DNA from: Paulinella micropora
Lineage: Eukaryota > Cercozoa > Imbricatea > Euglyphida
Direction: 5' to 3'
NCBI GenBank assembly: GCA_009731375.1
Contig: BJOX01000042.1
Coordinates: forward strand, 1,264,213 to 1,285,132
DNA length: 20,920 nucleotides
How positions within the stretch are numbered: position 1 is the stretch's first letter; the number at the start of each line of letters is the position of its first letter. The notes under the pieces were generated by a model. That model made no database searches and was not told where the DNA came from. It worked only from the letters and a program-made list of their open reading frames with translations. The position numbers were made by a program, and so were the translations under genes. This document shows, in pieces, positions 1 through 7,205 of this stretch.

Positions 1-207
1 TCGTTGCAGCATCTCATTAACCGCCTCTAGTTTTATTATGTCTGGTTGTTTCTTTTCAACGAGACGAGCGATTTCTTTGTCTATTTTAGAAATTCTTTCT
101 TCGCATATTATTTTATCCTTATTTAGTCTATCCTTACTAGTTCTACGAATTTCATATTCTTCAAACCAATCTGTTTTAGTTTTGGTTCTGCTTGGAATTA
201 AGTCCAT
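1..207 (-). CDS. Partial charged, coiled-coil-like viral protein (N-terminal 69 residues)
   Basis: Reading the minus strand from the ATG at 207-205 gives 69 open codons that run off the left edge of the window, so only the N-terminus is present. The product begins MDLIPSRTKTKTDWFEEY and continues with alternating Lys/Arg, Glu/Asp and Ile/Leu, typical of an amphipathic helix or coiled coil. I recognise no family. AT-rich codon use matches the neighbouring viral genes. The gene lies downstream of the integrase on the same strand, separated by the repeat-rich spacer 208-498, which must hold its promoter. The open frame on the opposite strand (38-295) looks like an antisense shadow. Confidence 0.5.
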   Translation of the reverse strand, partial: MDLIPSRTKTKTDWFEEYEIRRTSKDRLNKDKIICEERISKIDKEIARLVEKKQPDIIKLEAVNEMLQR

Positions 208-212
208 CTTTT

Positions 213-289
213 TGCGACACTGCAACAAAAAAGCGAAATTCTGTCGCAACCTCTGCGACACTGCGACACCGCCGTGTTTTGGTGTCGCA
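213..289. repeat. GCGACAC repeat cluster with 9-bp hairpin
   Basis: The 7-mer TGCGACA occurs at 213-219, 254-260 and 262-268, and its complement TGTCGCA at 242-248 and 283-289. CTGCGACA is in direct tandem at 253-268. TGCGACACC (262-270) and GGTGTCGCA (281-289) form a perfect 9-bp stem with a 10-nt loop. The cluster sits just upstream of the minus-strand start at 207, where a regulator-binding site, a replication element or a terminator for the integrase transcript would all be plausible. Function is not known. Confidence 0.6.
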
Positions 290-306
290 TGGTGATATTC
301 CGGAAA

Positions 307-326
307 TAGAATTTTCTAGAATTTTC
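307..326. repeat. Tandem 10-mer TAGAATTTTC x2
   Basis: Two exact head-to-tail copies of TAGAATTTTC (307-316, 317-326), next to the palindrome TTCCGGAA (298-305). On the minus strand this reads GAAAATTCTA twice, about 100 bp upstream of the start at 207. It could be promoter-proximal; nothing more can be said. Confidence 0.5.
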
Positions 327-498
327 TTTTAAAAAATAGACTGGTAGCAATACTTCAAATACCATTTTTCCTGTATCACGAGTAGACCTTCGCTATTGGC
401 AGACTAATGGGTTCAAAATAGTCATTGACATTTTAGGTTGCGGGTTCAATTCCAAAGGAAGTTTGCTGATAGCAAGGAGTCTTTTATTTTTTTTTTGC

Positions 499-1257
499 TT
501 ATAAATCCAATATTACCTTTGCCTTTTTTTCTCTCTTTGAAGTCCTAATATTCTCTTTAATAACTTCTTTGGTTTGCTCTTTCATATCTTTTTCTTCGTC
601 AATTGGTTTATTAAAATCAGTCTTCAATAAATCATGGGGGCTTACCAACTCATCGTTATTTAGTATGATTTTAAACCCTTTTCGTCCTTTGACTTTATAA
701 ATAATTTTGCTGAAAGTCTTACCGCCTTTGGAGAAAACATTCCTTTTATTTTCTTTTCTTACATTATCGCCAACATTGAATTCATTAATAAGGTTATCCC
801 GAGTGATAATCTGTTTATTTTTATCTCTTCTAGCAAAGACATCCACAGGTTTGGCTTGACTTCCTCTATGAACTTTATGATTGTACGCATTGACTAAGTC
901 TTGAATATAACTTACCCAGTCAAAATTTTTATTAGTTTCAAATAAAAGGTCAAGCCATCTCCTAATACTTCTTATCACTCTATCAACAACCGCAAGCGCT
1001 CTATGGTCGCCAACTTCAACAACATCCTGTTTAATTCCATTTTCAATAAAATAATCACGAGTAGCACCTTTATATTCTCCTCCGCTGTCAGTTGTAATTG
1101 ACTTTGGTTTATAAGGTATAGATTTCAAAGCATAATATACTTCTTTTGCCGTTTTATTTTTTAGTGGAATGATTATTAAAAATCGGGAATGGCAATCAAT
1201 CCAAACAAGCATCCAAGCATAGCCCTTATTGCCTTTCTTATCTTTTATCTTACTCAT
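499..1257 (-). CDS. rve-family integrase (Polinton/virophage type), main frame
   Basis: Retroviral-type DDE integrase that would insert the viral genome into host DNA. From the ATG at 1257 it encodes 252 residues. The core reads AWMLVWIDCHSRF, then ITTDSGGEY (second catalytic Asp, residue 57), then HRALAVVDRVIRSIRR, where the expected Glu position holds Asp92 with 34 residues between. A C-terminal SH3/chromo-like segment follows (around 170-205, ...IIYKVKGRKGFKIIL...), then a charged tail. The ATG at 1257 cannot be the functional start. The same frame is open upstream to 1434, and that extension encodes KPLEQVFLDLADM, which carries the probable first catalytic Asp (codon 1269-1267). The extension has no ATG, so the N-terminus must come from the overlapping frame at 1284-1487 through a -1 frameshift, or an indel has broken the gene. 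Confidence 0.85.
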   Translation of the reverse strand: MSKIKDKKGNKGYAWMLVWIDCHSRFLIIIPLKNKTAKEVYYALKSIPYKPKSITTDSGGEYKGATRDYFIENGIKQDVVEVGDHRALAVVDRVIRSIRRWLDLLFETNKNFDWVSYIQDLVNAYNHKVHRGSQAKPVDVFARRDKNKQIITRDNLINEFNVGDNVRKENKRNVFSKGGKTFSKIIYKVKGRKGFKIILNNDELVSPHDLLKTDFNKPIDEEKDMKEQTKEVIKENIRTSKREKKAKVILDL

Positions 1258-1283
1258 ATCCGCTAAGTCAAGAAAGACTTGTT

Positions 1284-1487
1284 CTAATGGTTTATCAACC
1301 CATATCGTGTTCCATATTTTTGGATTCTTTTTCTGGTGGTGAATTTCAAGGGCTTCTTCTTCTTTTGTCTTTTTGTTTTCGAAGTAGTCGAAAGCAAAGG
1401 TACTACTTCTCCCGAAGGAGTGTCCTCTAATTGGCTATCCGCATTTTGATTATTAATAATTGTATGTTTATGGTCTAAATCAGGCAT
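1284..1487 (-). CDS. N-terminal reading frame of the split integrase
   Basis: An ATG at 1487 opens a 67-residue frame, one frame away from the integrase and overlapping its open region (1434 down to 499). Residues 1-37 are polar, followed by a Lys-rich stretch (TSKTKRQKKKKPLKF). In the integrase frame the same DNA gives ENKKTKEEEALEIHHQKKNP and leads straight into the catalytic core. The crossover is most likely in the A-rich tract around 1380-1350; no canonical X-XXY-YYZ heptamer is in register there. The start is 10 bp from the divergent plus-strand ATG at 1498. Either a programmed -1 frameshift joins the two or this is a frameshift mutation; I cannot decide which. Confidence 0.55.
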   Translation of the reverse strand: MPDLDHKHTIINNQNADSQLEDTPSGEVVPLLSTTSKTKRQKKKKPLKFTTRKRIQKYGTRYGLINH

Positions 1488-1497
1488 ATTATATACA
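1488..1497. promoter_or_regulatory. 10-bp bidirectional start region between integrase and plus-strand gene
   Basis: The sequence CATATTATATACAATG (1485-1500) contains an ATG on each strand with only 10 bp between them. The TATA-like core can be read both ways. The plus-strand form TATATACAATG matches the region before the ATPase start (9464-9473) and TATACAATG before the fibre start (2331-2339), so this is probably a viral promoter with a very short leader. Confidence 0.45.
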
Positions 1498-1755
1498 ATG
1501 AGATTTTCAAAATCCGATGTTAAGAATAAAAAATATAAAGTAATTAGTCCTAAAGGTAAGGTTATTAATTTTGGAGATACTAGATATCAGCATTATAAAG
1601 ACCGCATAGGACTATATTCACATTTAGACCATTTAGATAAAGTAAGAAGAAAAAATTATAGAGCAAGAGCAAAGGCTATACGAAATTCAAAAGGTGAATT
1701 AACTTATAATAATCCAGAGTATAGTAATTTTTACTCATATCATTTCCTTTGGTGA
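1498..1755 (+). CDS. Small conserved giant-virus/PLV-type protein of unknown function
   Basis: 85 residues from the ATG at 1498 to TGA at 1753. The pattern KYKVISPKGKVINFGD, then RYQHYKDRIGLYSHLDHL, then RRKNYRARAKAI, and an aromatic end (YSYHFLW) resembles a small family found in giant viruses, their satellites and some phages (a short beta-hairpin with an FGD motif, then basic helices rich in His, Arg and Tyr). No enzymatic motif is visible and its role is unknown. It diverges from the integrase across 10 bp and ends 2 bp before the convergent stop of the minus-strand gene at 1758. I recalled the family by pattern, not by search. Confidence 0.7.
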   Translation: MRFSKSDVKNKKYKVISPKGKVINFGDTRYQHYKDRIGLYSHLDHLDKVRRKNYRARAKAIRNSKGELTYNNPEYSNFYSYHFLW

Positions 1756-1757
1756 AT

Positions 1758-2276
1758 TTAAAATTTTAAAAACACTCTATCTATTTGATCACTTTTTTCT
1801 TTCTTAGCACCTGAAGACTGATTATATACTTTTACACTCACACTACTAGACTTTTTTCCTTTCCCCTTCTTAGGCTTCGGTTCTTCTTCGTCGCTACTTT
1901 CGCTTTCACTTTCTTCACTCTCTGGCTCAGGCTCTGGCTTCTTACTCTTCTTCGCTCTCTTAGTTTCCGCTTTCGCTCTTTTGATTTTCATTTTCGCCAT
2001 CTTTTCGGCAATGATATCAGTGAAATCAACCTCATCCTCGCTCTCACTCTTCTCCTCTGGGCTATCATTATCATGTTCAGTAATAATATCATTAGCCAAG
2101 TTCTTTTCTTCAATTTGTTTTATTCGTTCCTCCATATCTTCATCTTCTTGATTTATAGCATTTCGGTATTGCGCCAAAACATTTTTAGCATGCTCCATCT
2201 TTCGTTGTTTCGCTTTCGCTTTTATTCCTTCCACAGCACTACCACAGTTCTTACGACTTGCTTCGGGGGACGGCAT
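1758..2276 (-). CDS. Highly charged low-complexity protein
   Basis: 172 residues from the ATG at 2276 (start MPSPEASRKNCGSAVEGI). Residues 20-60 look like a charged amphipathic helix. An acidic stretch (around 65-85) is followed by alternating Lys/Arg-rich and Glu/Ser-rich runs (around 90-150), including a PEPEPESEESESES tract. No family is recognised. Mixed acidic and basic low complexity suggests a disordered DNA- or protein-binding factor, but this is inference. It faces away from the fibre gene across a 60-bp AT-rich gap and is tail to tail with the gene at 1498. Confidence 0.65.
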   Translation of the reverse strand: MPSPEASRKNCGSAVEGIKAKAKQRKMEHAKNVLAQYRNAINQEDEDMEERIKQIEEKNLANDIITEHDNDSPEEKSESEDEVDFTDIIAEKMAKMKIKRAKAETKRAKKSKKPEPEPESEESESESSDEEEPKPKKGKGKKSSSVSVKVYNQSSGAKKEKSDQIDRVFLKF

Positions 2277-2336
2277 TCTATACTAAGATTAATATATTTT
2301 TAGTATTTACAAATTAATTATTTATTATAATATACA
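2277..2336. promoter_or_regulatory. Divergent promoter region between charged protein and fibre
   Basis: 60 bp of nearly pure A/T between start codons at 2276 (minus) and 2337 (plus). It contains an inverted repeat ATACTAA (2280-2286) / TTAGTAT (2300-2306), a TTTTTAGTATT element near 2298-2308 and TTATTATAATATACAATG up to the fibre start. TTTTTAG(A/T)AT with TTATTATAA also precedes the gene at 10325, so both are promoter candidates. Confidence 0.5.
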
Positions 2337-5300
2337 ATGGGTAGTCAGTACAAAAGTTTATTAGGTTTATCGGAAATCGCAGTTGATAGTCTAGACATAA
2401 AAAACTTAGACCTTACCAACACTAATATTATTGGTTTAAACACAGACAGAGTGCCAGAAAATGCTGAACCCGTAAATCTTTATTTCACTGACGACCGCTT
2501 TGATACACGTCTCGCTTTAAAATCAACAACCGACATTAAAGAAGGAAAAAATTTATACTACACAGAGCAACGAGTAAGGGACAACGACGAAGTCAAAGCC
2601 TCAACTCAACACCGCTCCAATACAAGTAATCCGCACCAAACCAGTCTATACAATCTCATAGACACAAACATATCCGCACCAGTGGTCGGGCAATACTTAA
2701 CATATAATGATGTAGATGGTAAATGGAGAAATACCGCCCTCGGTTCAATTGACACACTCTCTGATGTAGTCATTACAGCACCAATCGCAATGAATAGTTA
2801 TCTAACATATAATTCAATAAACTGGGTAAATAAAACCTTTCCGATAAATGTTGATGAATTCGGCAACATTAGTATGGGCGGTAATTTGAATATAACAGGT
2901 GTAAATTTACTAAATATGAAAGATGTTGATACTTGGATATCTGAGCACGAAGACAATAATGATAAAGTGTCCGCGGATGGTTCAATTAACACACACAGCG
3001 ATGTGTTAATTACAGGCACACCAGCAGATAACCAACTGCTCATTTATAGCACAGGGCAATGGAGAAATGTTGCTTCACCTTTTCTTAGATTGGATGGTCT
3101 CGCTATGATGTTTGGAGATTTGAATATGGGAGGTTTTAATGTAGCAAATGTCGGTAATGTTGATGGTATTGATGTTTCCGCTCTTGACACTTCGGTGGTT
3201 AAACTAACAGGAGACCAAACCATAACAGGAAACAAAATATTTACTACTTATTTGGGTATAAAAGATTCAAATCCATTAAATACAGGTAAGTTATTCTTCA
3301 ACTATAATAATAACGCGGGCTCTATTTATTCGTCGGAGGCAGGTGGAGCAACGGGTTATCCATTATCTATTGTTGGTTCTTCCATACTTCTTGCTTCTAC
3401 CACGGGGAGTGGGATAACATTGACAGGCAATGTTTTAAATTTTAGTGGCACAACAGCAATCAGCGGACTTCCAGCACCATTCTATGACACCGATGCTTCA
3501 ACAAAAGCATATACTGATACGAAACTAGCAAATGACGGCACAACGGCTATGACGGGCAGTTTAAATATGGGCGGTTTTGCTATTACAAATGTTGGTAATG
3601 TTGATGGTGTTGATGTTTCTGTTCTTGACACTTCGGTGGTTAAACTAACAGGAGACCAAACCATAGGAGGAATTAAAACATTTAGCAGTATAATAAATGC
3701 GAGTGCGGGTATTGATATGAAAAGCCAAAGCATAACAAATGTAAATCTGGTTGATGGCGTGGATGTTTCTACTCTTGATACTTCTGTCGTTAAACTAACA
3801 GGAGACCAAACCATAGCAGGGAATAAAAAATTTACATCAACTTTGGAAGTAAGTGGTTCGTCCAATCCTACTATTTTTGACGGCATCGGCATAGCCTTTG
3901 ATACAAAAATAGGAATGATTGCAGCACAAAAAACAGCAACAGCGACTTGGTATCCGATACAAATAACGGGTTCGTATGTAGAATTATATTCAGGTAATAC
4001 TTTAATTATAACCGCAACTGGAACAACACTATCTTTGAATAACAACAAAATAACAAACTTAGCCACACCATCAGCAACAACGGACGGAGCAAATAAAAGT
4101 TATCTGGATACATTAGACGGGCAAAATGTGAAACTAACAGGAAACCAAACCATAGCAGGAATTAAGACGTATAGCAGTGGCGTTGAAATTACTGGAAATT
4201 CAATCAATTCAACAACAAAGGGCACATTCATCGTTTTCAATTCTACCAGTAATATCGGGTCAATTGCTAGTTTGGATATGAAAACAGCAACATATTACAA
4301 CTTTGAAATTTCTGCGAAAAAAATAAGTTTTATTATTGACGGGACGATTGTCGGTTGGGTAAATGCTTCGGGGCTAGATTGTAATAGTAGCAAAATAGCC
4401 AACCTTGGAACTCCAACATTAGCGACGGACGGAGCAACAAAAGGGTATGCGGACACCTTGGACGGGCAAAATGTAAAACTAACAACAGACCAAACCATAA
4501 CAGGAAGTAAAACATTTAATGGGGCGAGCACAACGATAAAATATCTAACTTTAACGAACAATGCTGATTTTAATAATCAAACTATCACTAATGGAGGAAA
4601 TATCACATATAATGGTGCGAGGATATTAAACCAAAATGGAGGAGATATATTCTTTTCACAGACATCAGGAGATTATCAGTATTTCTTATTTACTCTAAAT
4701 ACTGCTACAAGTGGAACCGCAGACCAAAGAGGTTATGTATTCACGAATGTAGCATCTGATGTAAAAGGGGCGGGATTTTATATTTCAAAACTTTTGGATA
4801 ATAAAAGTGCTTTGTCTGACATTGTCCGTTTTAACAATGCTGGCGGTATGCGGTTTTATGGTGCCTTAGATATGAACTCAAACAATATAACAAATGGCGG
4901 AACAATAACGGGAACAACAATTACTTCAACCGCGGGTATATCAACGACGACACTAACCGCAAGCGGATTATTAACAGCGACAGGAGGCTCTAGCATAGTC
5001 ATACAAGGAAATACTAATGGAGGTAATACGAGAGGAATATTTTTGTGGGACACTGGCAACACCAGTTATGGCATTTATATGGCTTCAAATGGGGGAGCCA
5101 CAAATACCAGAAGTCTAGCGGGAGGGTCTGCGGTTGCAGGCAATGATTTCACTTCTTTTGCCGTTAGATTTAGGGTAAGTAATGCTTCAACCGACAGATT
5201 TATATGGGAGAACTCGTCCGAACAATTATTAATGTCATTGAACGGGGCAAACGGGACTTTATGGACGAAAGGATTAATAACGGCTAGTGCGGGGATATCA

Positions 5301-6149
5301 ACTACAACATTAACAACGAGCGACAAAATAACAACAGCATCAGGCAAACCGATAATCATAGGCAACTCAACGAAAGGAGTGGGAGCGACAGGTGGTTTAG
5401 AAATATACGGGACGGCTTCAAATATCGCAGGGGCACACTTACAAGCAATAACAACGGCAGATGCTTATCCAACATTTCAATTATTGAATTGGGCACACGA
5501 CAATGTCAATTTAAGTTTTGATGCTTATTTTGATGGCACGAACTGGAAATCAAGCCACAGCGGTTCAAACTTTCTAATTCAAAAAGGTGGAAAACTCGCT
5601 TTTTATTATAATTCAGGAACAGCGGTGGGAAACAATATATCTTACACTGAGGCTATGAACATTAATACGTCGGGAGATTTAAGCATCCCAACAGCATCCA
5701 GCGGATTTTTAACATTAAGAAAAAGACCTGCTTATACTAACGACCCACAAATATTTTTGAAATCGGGTGGATATACGAATTATGGAGTAGTTTGTGGTTC
5801 AACTGGTTTGGTTCACTCTTGGACTACTTCAAACTCAACAGGTGAGCCGTCAGGCAGTTATAATTATATTCCTCTCAACGGTGCTTGGACAAACTCATCG
5901 GACAGGAGGCTAAAATCAGATATTAAAACATTAGACTGCGGGGATTGTTGTGAGAAACTAATGAAAATAAACTGCTGTTCATATGATTTGAAATCAGACG
6001 AGAAGAAAGAAAAAAAGAACCACGGATTTATTGCTGATGAAGTTAAAAAAATATTTCCAGAATTTGTATCTGAAAGTGGAATGAAAGCAGAGGATGGTGA
6101 AGGCTACCTTGAAGGCATAACATATACAAGTTTTATACCGATATTGTGA
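2337..6149 (+). CDS. Large fibre/tailspike-like protein with C-terminal S74 chaperone domain, truncated
   Basis: 1270 residues. Most is a beta-rich repetitive shaft of Gly/Asn/Thr/Ser, with repeats of the type (M)GGF.(I)TNVGNVDG(I/V)DVS.LDTSVVKLTGDQTI.GNK.F (around residues 260-720). Such shafts form trimeric receptor-binding fibres in phages and some eukaryotic DNA viruses. From about residue 1187 a Peptidase_S74-type intramolecular chaperone begins: SSDRRLKSDI (the usual Ser of self-cleavage and the Lys are present), then HGFIADEVKKIFPEFV, then YTSFIPIL. In this family the Y.(S/N).IPIL motif is followed by a helical tail (LIKAIQEL-like). Here the protein stops right after FIPIL, exactly where the 1039-bp repeat begins (6148), so the tail is lost. 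Outside-the-virion host recognition is the likely role; self-cleavage and folding may be impaired by the truncation. Confidence 0.85.
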   Translation: MGSQYKSLLGLSEIAVDSLDIKNLDLTNTNIIGLNTDRVPENAEPVNLYFTDDRFDTRLALKSTTDIKEGKNLYYTEQRVRDNDEVKASTQHRSNTSNPHQTSLYNLIDTNISAPVVGQYLTYNDVDGKWRNTALGSIDTLSDVVITAPIAMNSYLTYNSINWVNKTFPINVDEFGNISMGGNLNITGVNLLNMKDVDTWISEHEDNNDKVSADGSINTHSDVLITGTPADNQLLIYSTGQWRNVASPFLRLDGLAMMFGDLNMGGFNVANVGNVDGIDVSALDTSVVKLTGDQTITGNKIFTTYLGIKDSNPLNTGKLFFNYNNNAGSIYSSEAGGATGYPLSIVGSSILLASTTGSGITLTGNVLNFSGTTAISGLPAPFYDTDASTKAYTDTKLANDGTTAMTGSLNMGGFAITNVGNVDGVDVSVLDTSVVKLTGDQTIGGIKTFSSIINASAGIDMKSQSITNVNLVDGVDVSTLDTSVVKLTGDQTIAGNKKFTSTLEVSGSSNPTIFDGIGIAFDTKIGMIAAQKTATATWYPIQITGSYVELYSGNTLIITATGTTLSLNNNKITNLATPSATTDGANKSYLDTLDGQNVKLTGNQTIAGIKTYSSGVEITGNSINSTTKGTFIVFNSTSNIGSIASLDMKTATYYNFEISAKKISFIIDGTIVGWVNASGLDCNSSKIANLGTPTLATDGATKGYADTLDGQNVKLTTDQTITGSKTFNGASTTIKYLTLTNNADFNNQTITNGGNITYNGARILNQNGGDIFFSQTSGDYQYFLFTLNTATSGTADQRGYVFTNVASDVKGAGFYISKLLDNKSALSDIVRFNNAGGMRFYGALDMNSNNITNGGTITGTTITSTAGISTTTLTASGLLTATGGSSIVIQGNTNGGNTRGIFLWDTGNTSYGIYMASNGGATNTRSLAGGSAVAGNDFTSFAVRFRVSNASTDRFIWENSSEQLLMSLNGANGTLWTKGLITASAGISTTTLTTSDKITTASGKPIIIGNSTKGVGATGGLEIYGTASNIAGAHLQAITTADAYPTFQLLNWAHDNVNLSFDAYFDGTNWKSSHSGSNFLIQKGGKLAFYYNSGTAVGNNISYTEAMNINTSGDLSIPTASSGFLTLRKRPAYTNDPQIFLKSGGYTNYGVVCGSTGLVHSWTTSNSTGEPSGSYNYIPLNGAWTNSSDRRLKSDIKTLDCGDCCEKLMKINCCSYDLKSDEKKEKKNHGFIADEVKKIFPEFVSESGMKAEDGEGYLEGITYTSFIPIL
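3124..4510 (+). repeat. Internal DNA repeats of the fibre shaft
   Basis: A unit coding LDTSVVKLTGDQTI recurs with strong nucleotide conservation at 3183-3230, 3623-3670 and 3773-3820. Shorter versions (GQNVKL followed by QTI) occur at 4120-4160 and 4463-4505. The core TTAAACTAACAGGAGACCAA is identical in the first three. Conservation at DNA level, including third positions, points to recent duplication or gene conversion in the shaft, which would change fibre length. Confidence 0.7.
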
Positions 6150-6168
6150 GAAAAAAACGTGTCAAAAA

Positions 6169-6357
6169 ATGAAAAATAATACAATAATAAATCACCTTAA
6201 AAAAGCAGGCATTAATATCCCTATAATAAAAAATAAAGGTTCAAACGACTACGCCACTAGTTTAAAGAGATGGTTATACACACAGAAAATCACCGAAAAC
6301 ATATCATCGGCAGAAGATGGATGGGATAAACTAGAACAATTTACAAAAAAAAAATGA
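6169..6357 (+). CDS. 62-residue protein upstream of and overlapping the protease (copy 1)
   Basis: 62 residues, MKNNTIINHLKKAGINIP... to ...LEQFTKKK, basic, with two probable helices; not recognised. Its TGA (6355-6357) overlaps the protease ATG (6354-6356) as ATGA, right after a run of ten A (6345-6354). The run contains A-AAA-AAA in its reading frame, and a -1 slip there would fuse it to the protease frame. It is identical in the second copy (11571). It may be an N-terminal or regulatory part of the protease, or a separate small protein translated by coupling. Confidence 0.65.
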   Translation: MKNNTIINHLKKAGINIPIIKNKGSNDYATSLKRWLYTQKITENISSAEDGWDKLEQFTKKK

Positions 6358-7145
6358 TTGCTAAAAATGAAAGCAAAAAGAATGAAGAAAAAAAAACTCC
6401 TGTAAATAGCACTCTATCGCCAATAGACCCACCCCGTTTTGAAAATTCTCCAGATGCTAAACAACTTATATTTGAAATGACAAATCCACAACCAGCGGAG
6501 ACACAACTGACAGATGTAGCACCACCACCGAGCACAAGTTCTGCGGACATCGCGGAGACACCAGAGCAACCACCAAATCTCCAACCAGTTGGAAATCTCC
6601 AGCATGCTGGAGATAACGAGCAACAGCAAGAGCAACCACAGCAAGAGGGTGAGGGGCGGGGATTAATGACTAATGAAATAGATGATATAAAGAAAAAATA
6701 TGGATGGTATCTCGGAGCGATAGCAAGTGATGAAATCTACAAACTAAATCCAGAAAAAAGAAAGCGATACGGATTTATTATGAATTTAGATAATCACAAA
6801 CAAGCGGGGTCTCATTGGATTGCCGTTTACTGCTCTTTAGATGGCGATAGAAGTATAGAGATATACGACCCGCTAGCCCTGTATAAACCAACGGAAGACT
6901 TTCAACAACAAATGAAACAACTAATTGATAAAAGCCACCCAAGCACATACCTGCTTATGAAGGTTAATCAAGTAAAACAACAATCAGACACATCGGATAC
7001 CTGCGGATGGCATAGTATGAGGTTTCTTTTAGAGCGAGCAAAAGGCAACCGCTTTAAGTTTGCTAGCGGATATACAGACTTAAAAGAGAATGAAGCGGAG
7101 GAGTTGAAAGCACAGAATGGCTACGGCTTTGACACTTTTATCTAA
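6354..7145 (+). CDS. Adenain/Ulp1-like cysteine protease (copy 1)
   Basis: 263 residues. Residues 1-105 are disordered and rich in Pro, Gln and Glu. Residues 106-263 form the C48/C5-type protease fold: GSHWIAVYC (His154), IEIYDPL (Asp172), a Gln near 209-210 and DTCGWHSMRFLLE (nucleophile Cys217). His, acidic, Gln and Cys come in the order of adenoviral protease and Ulp1. In Polintons, virophages and adenoviruses this enzyme matures capsid and core proteins in the virion. The ATG at 6354 overlaps the stop of the 62-residue gene. The basic protein at 10325 has an adenain-like site, IAGG before K28, and could be a substrate. Function is assigned by motif. Confidence 0.85.
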   Translation: MIAKNESKKNEEKKTPVNSTLSPIDPPRFENSPDAKQLIFEMTNPQPAETQLTDVAPPPSTSSADIAETPEQPPNLQPVGNLQHAGDNEQQQEQPQQEGEGRGLMTNEIDDIKKKYGWYLGAIASDEIYKLNPEKRKRYGFIMNLDNHKQAGSHWIAVYCSLDGDRSIEIYDPLALYKPTEDFQQQMKQLIDKSHPSTYLLMKVNQVKQQSDTSDTCGWHSMRFLLERAKGNRFKFASGYTDLKENEAEELKAQNGYGFDTFI

Positions 7146-7205
7146 AAGATATTCGTAAATCCACACTCTCATTCGTTTCACTCATTGGTCAGCGGATTTC
7201 AACAC

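Larger units (their letters stand above)
208..498. other. Intergenic spacer with repeats, no gene seen
   Basis: These 291 bases separate two minus-strand genes. They hold a cluster of GCGACAC-type repeats with a perfect 9-bp hairpin (213-289), a TTCCGGAA palindrome (298-305), a tandem 10-mer (307-326), a GACTA/TAGTC inverted repeat around 391-412 and a T-rich run near 482-497 just past the integrase stop. I see no ORF with coding character. A tRNA-like B-box match near 440-454 does not fold into a tRNA. Confidence 0.6.
6148..7186 (+). repeat. 1039-bp direct repeat, left copy
   Basis: From GAGAAAAAAACGTGTC to CACTCATT this block matches 11550-12588 at a constant offset of 5402 bp with about three differences seen by eye (near 6183, 6616 and 7092). 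It carries the 62-residue gene, the protease and the start of the downstream spacer. Left flank: end of the fibre gene. Right flank: GGTCAGCGG and the small ORF at 7206. Both flanks differ from the other copy. Confidence 0.9.

Noticed and set aside
38-295. 85-codon plus-strand open frame
   Set aside because: It is antisense to the open minus-strand gene 1-207 and continues through the GCGACAC repeats; its composition (Leu/Ser/Ile-rich) is that of a shadow frame.
390-470. tRNA-like gene: TGGCAGACTAATGGG as A box and GGTTCAATTCC as B box
   Set aside because: The bases around the B box do not make a T stem (GCGGG faces CCAAA), and the GACTA/TAGTC stem has a 12-nt loop, so no cloverleaf forms.
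2798-5365. Several minus-strand frames inside the fibre gene
   Set aside because: They repeat with the fibre's own DNA repeats and look like shadows of its Thr/Asn/Gly-rich codons.
6341-6644. Minus-strand open frames across the protease N-terminus (also at 11743-12046)
   Set aside because: They are mirrors of the Pro/Gln-rich low-complexity region, with no independent coding signs.
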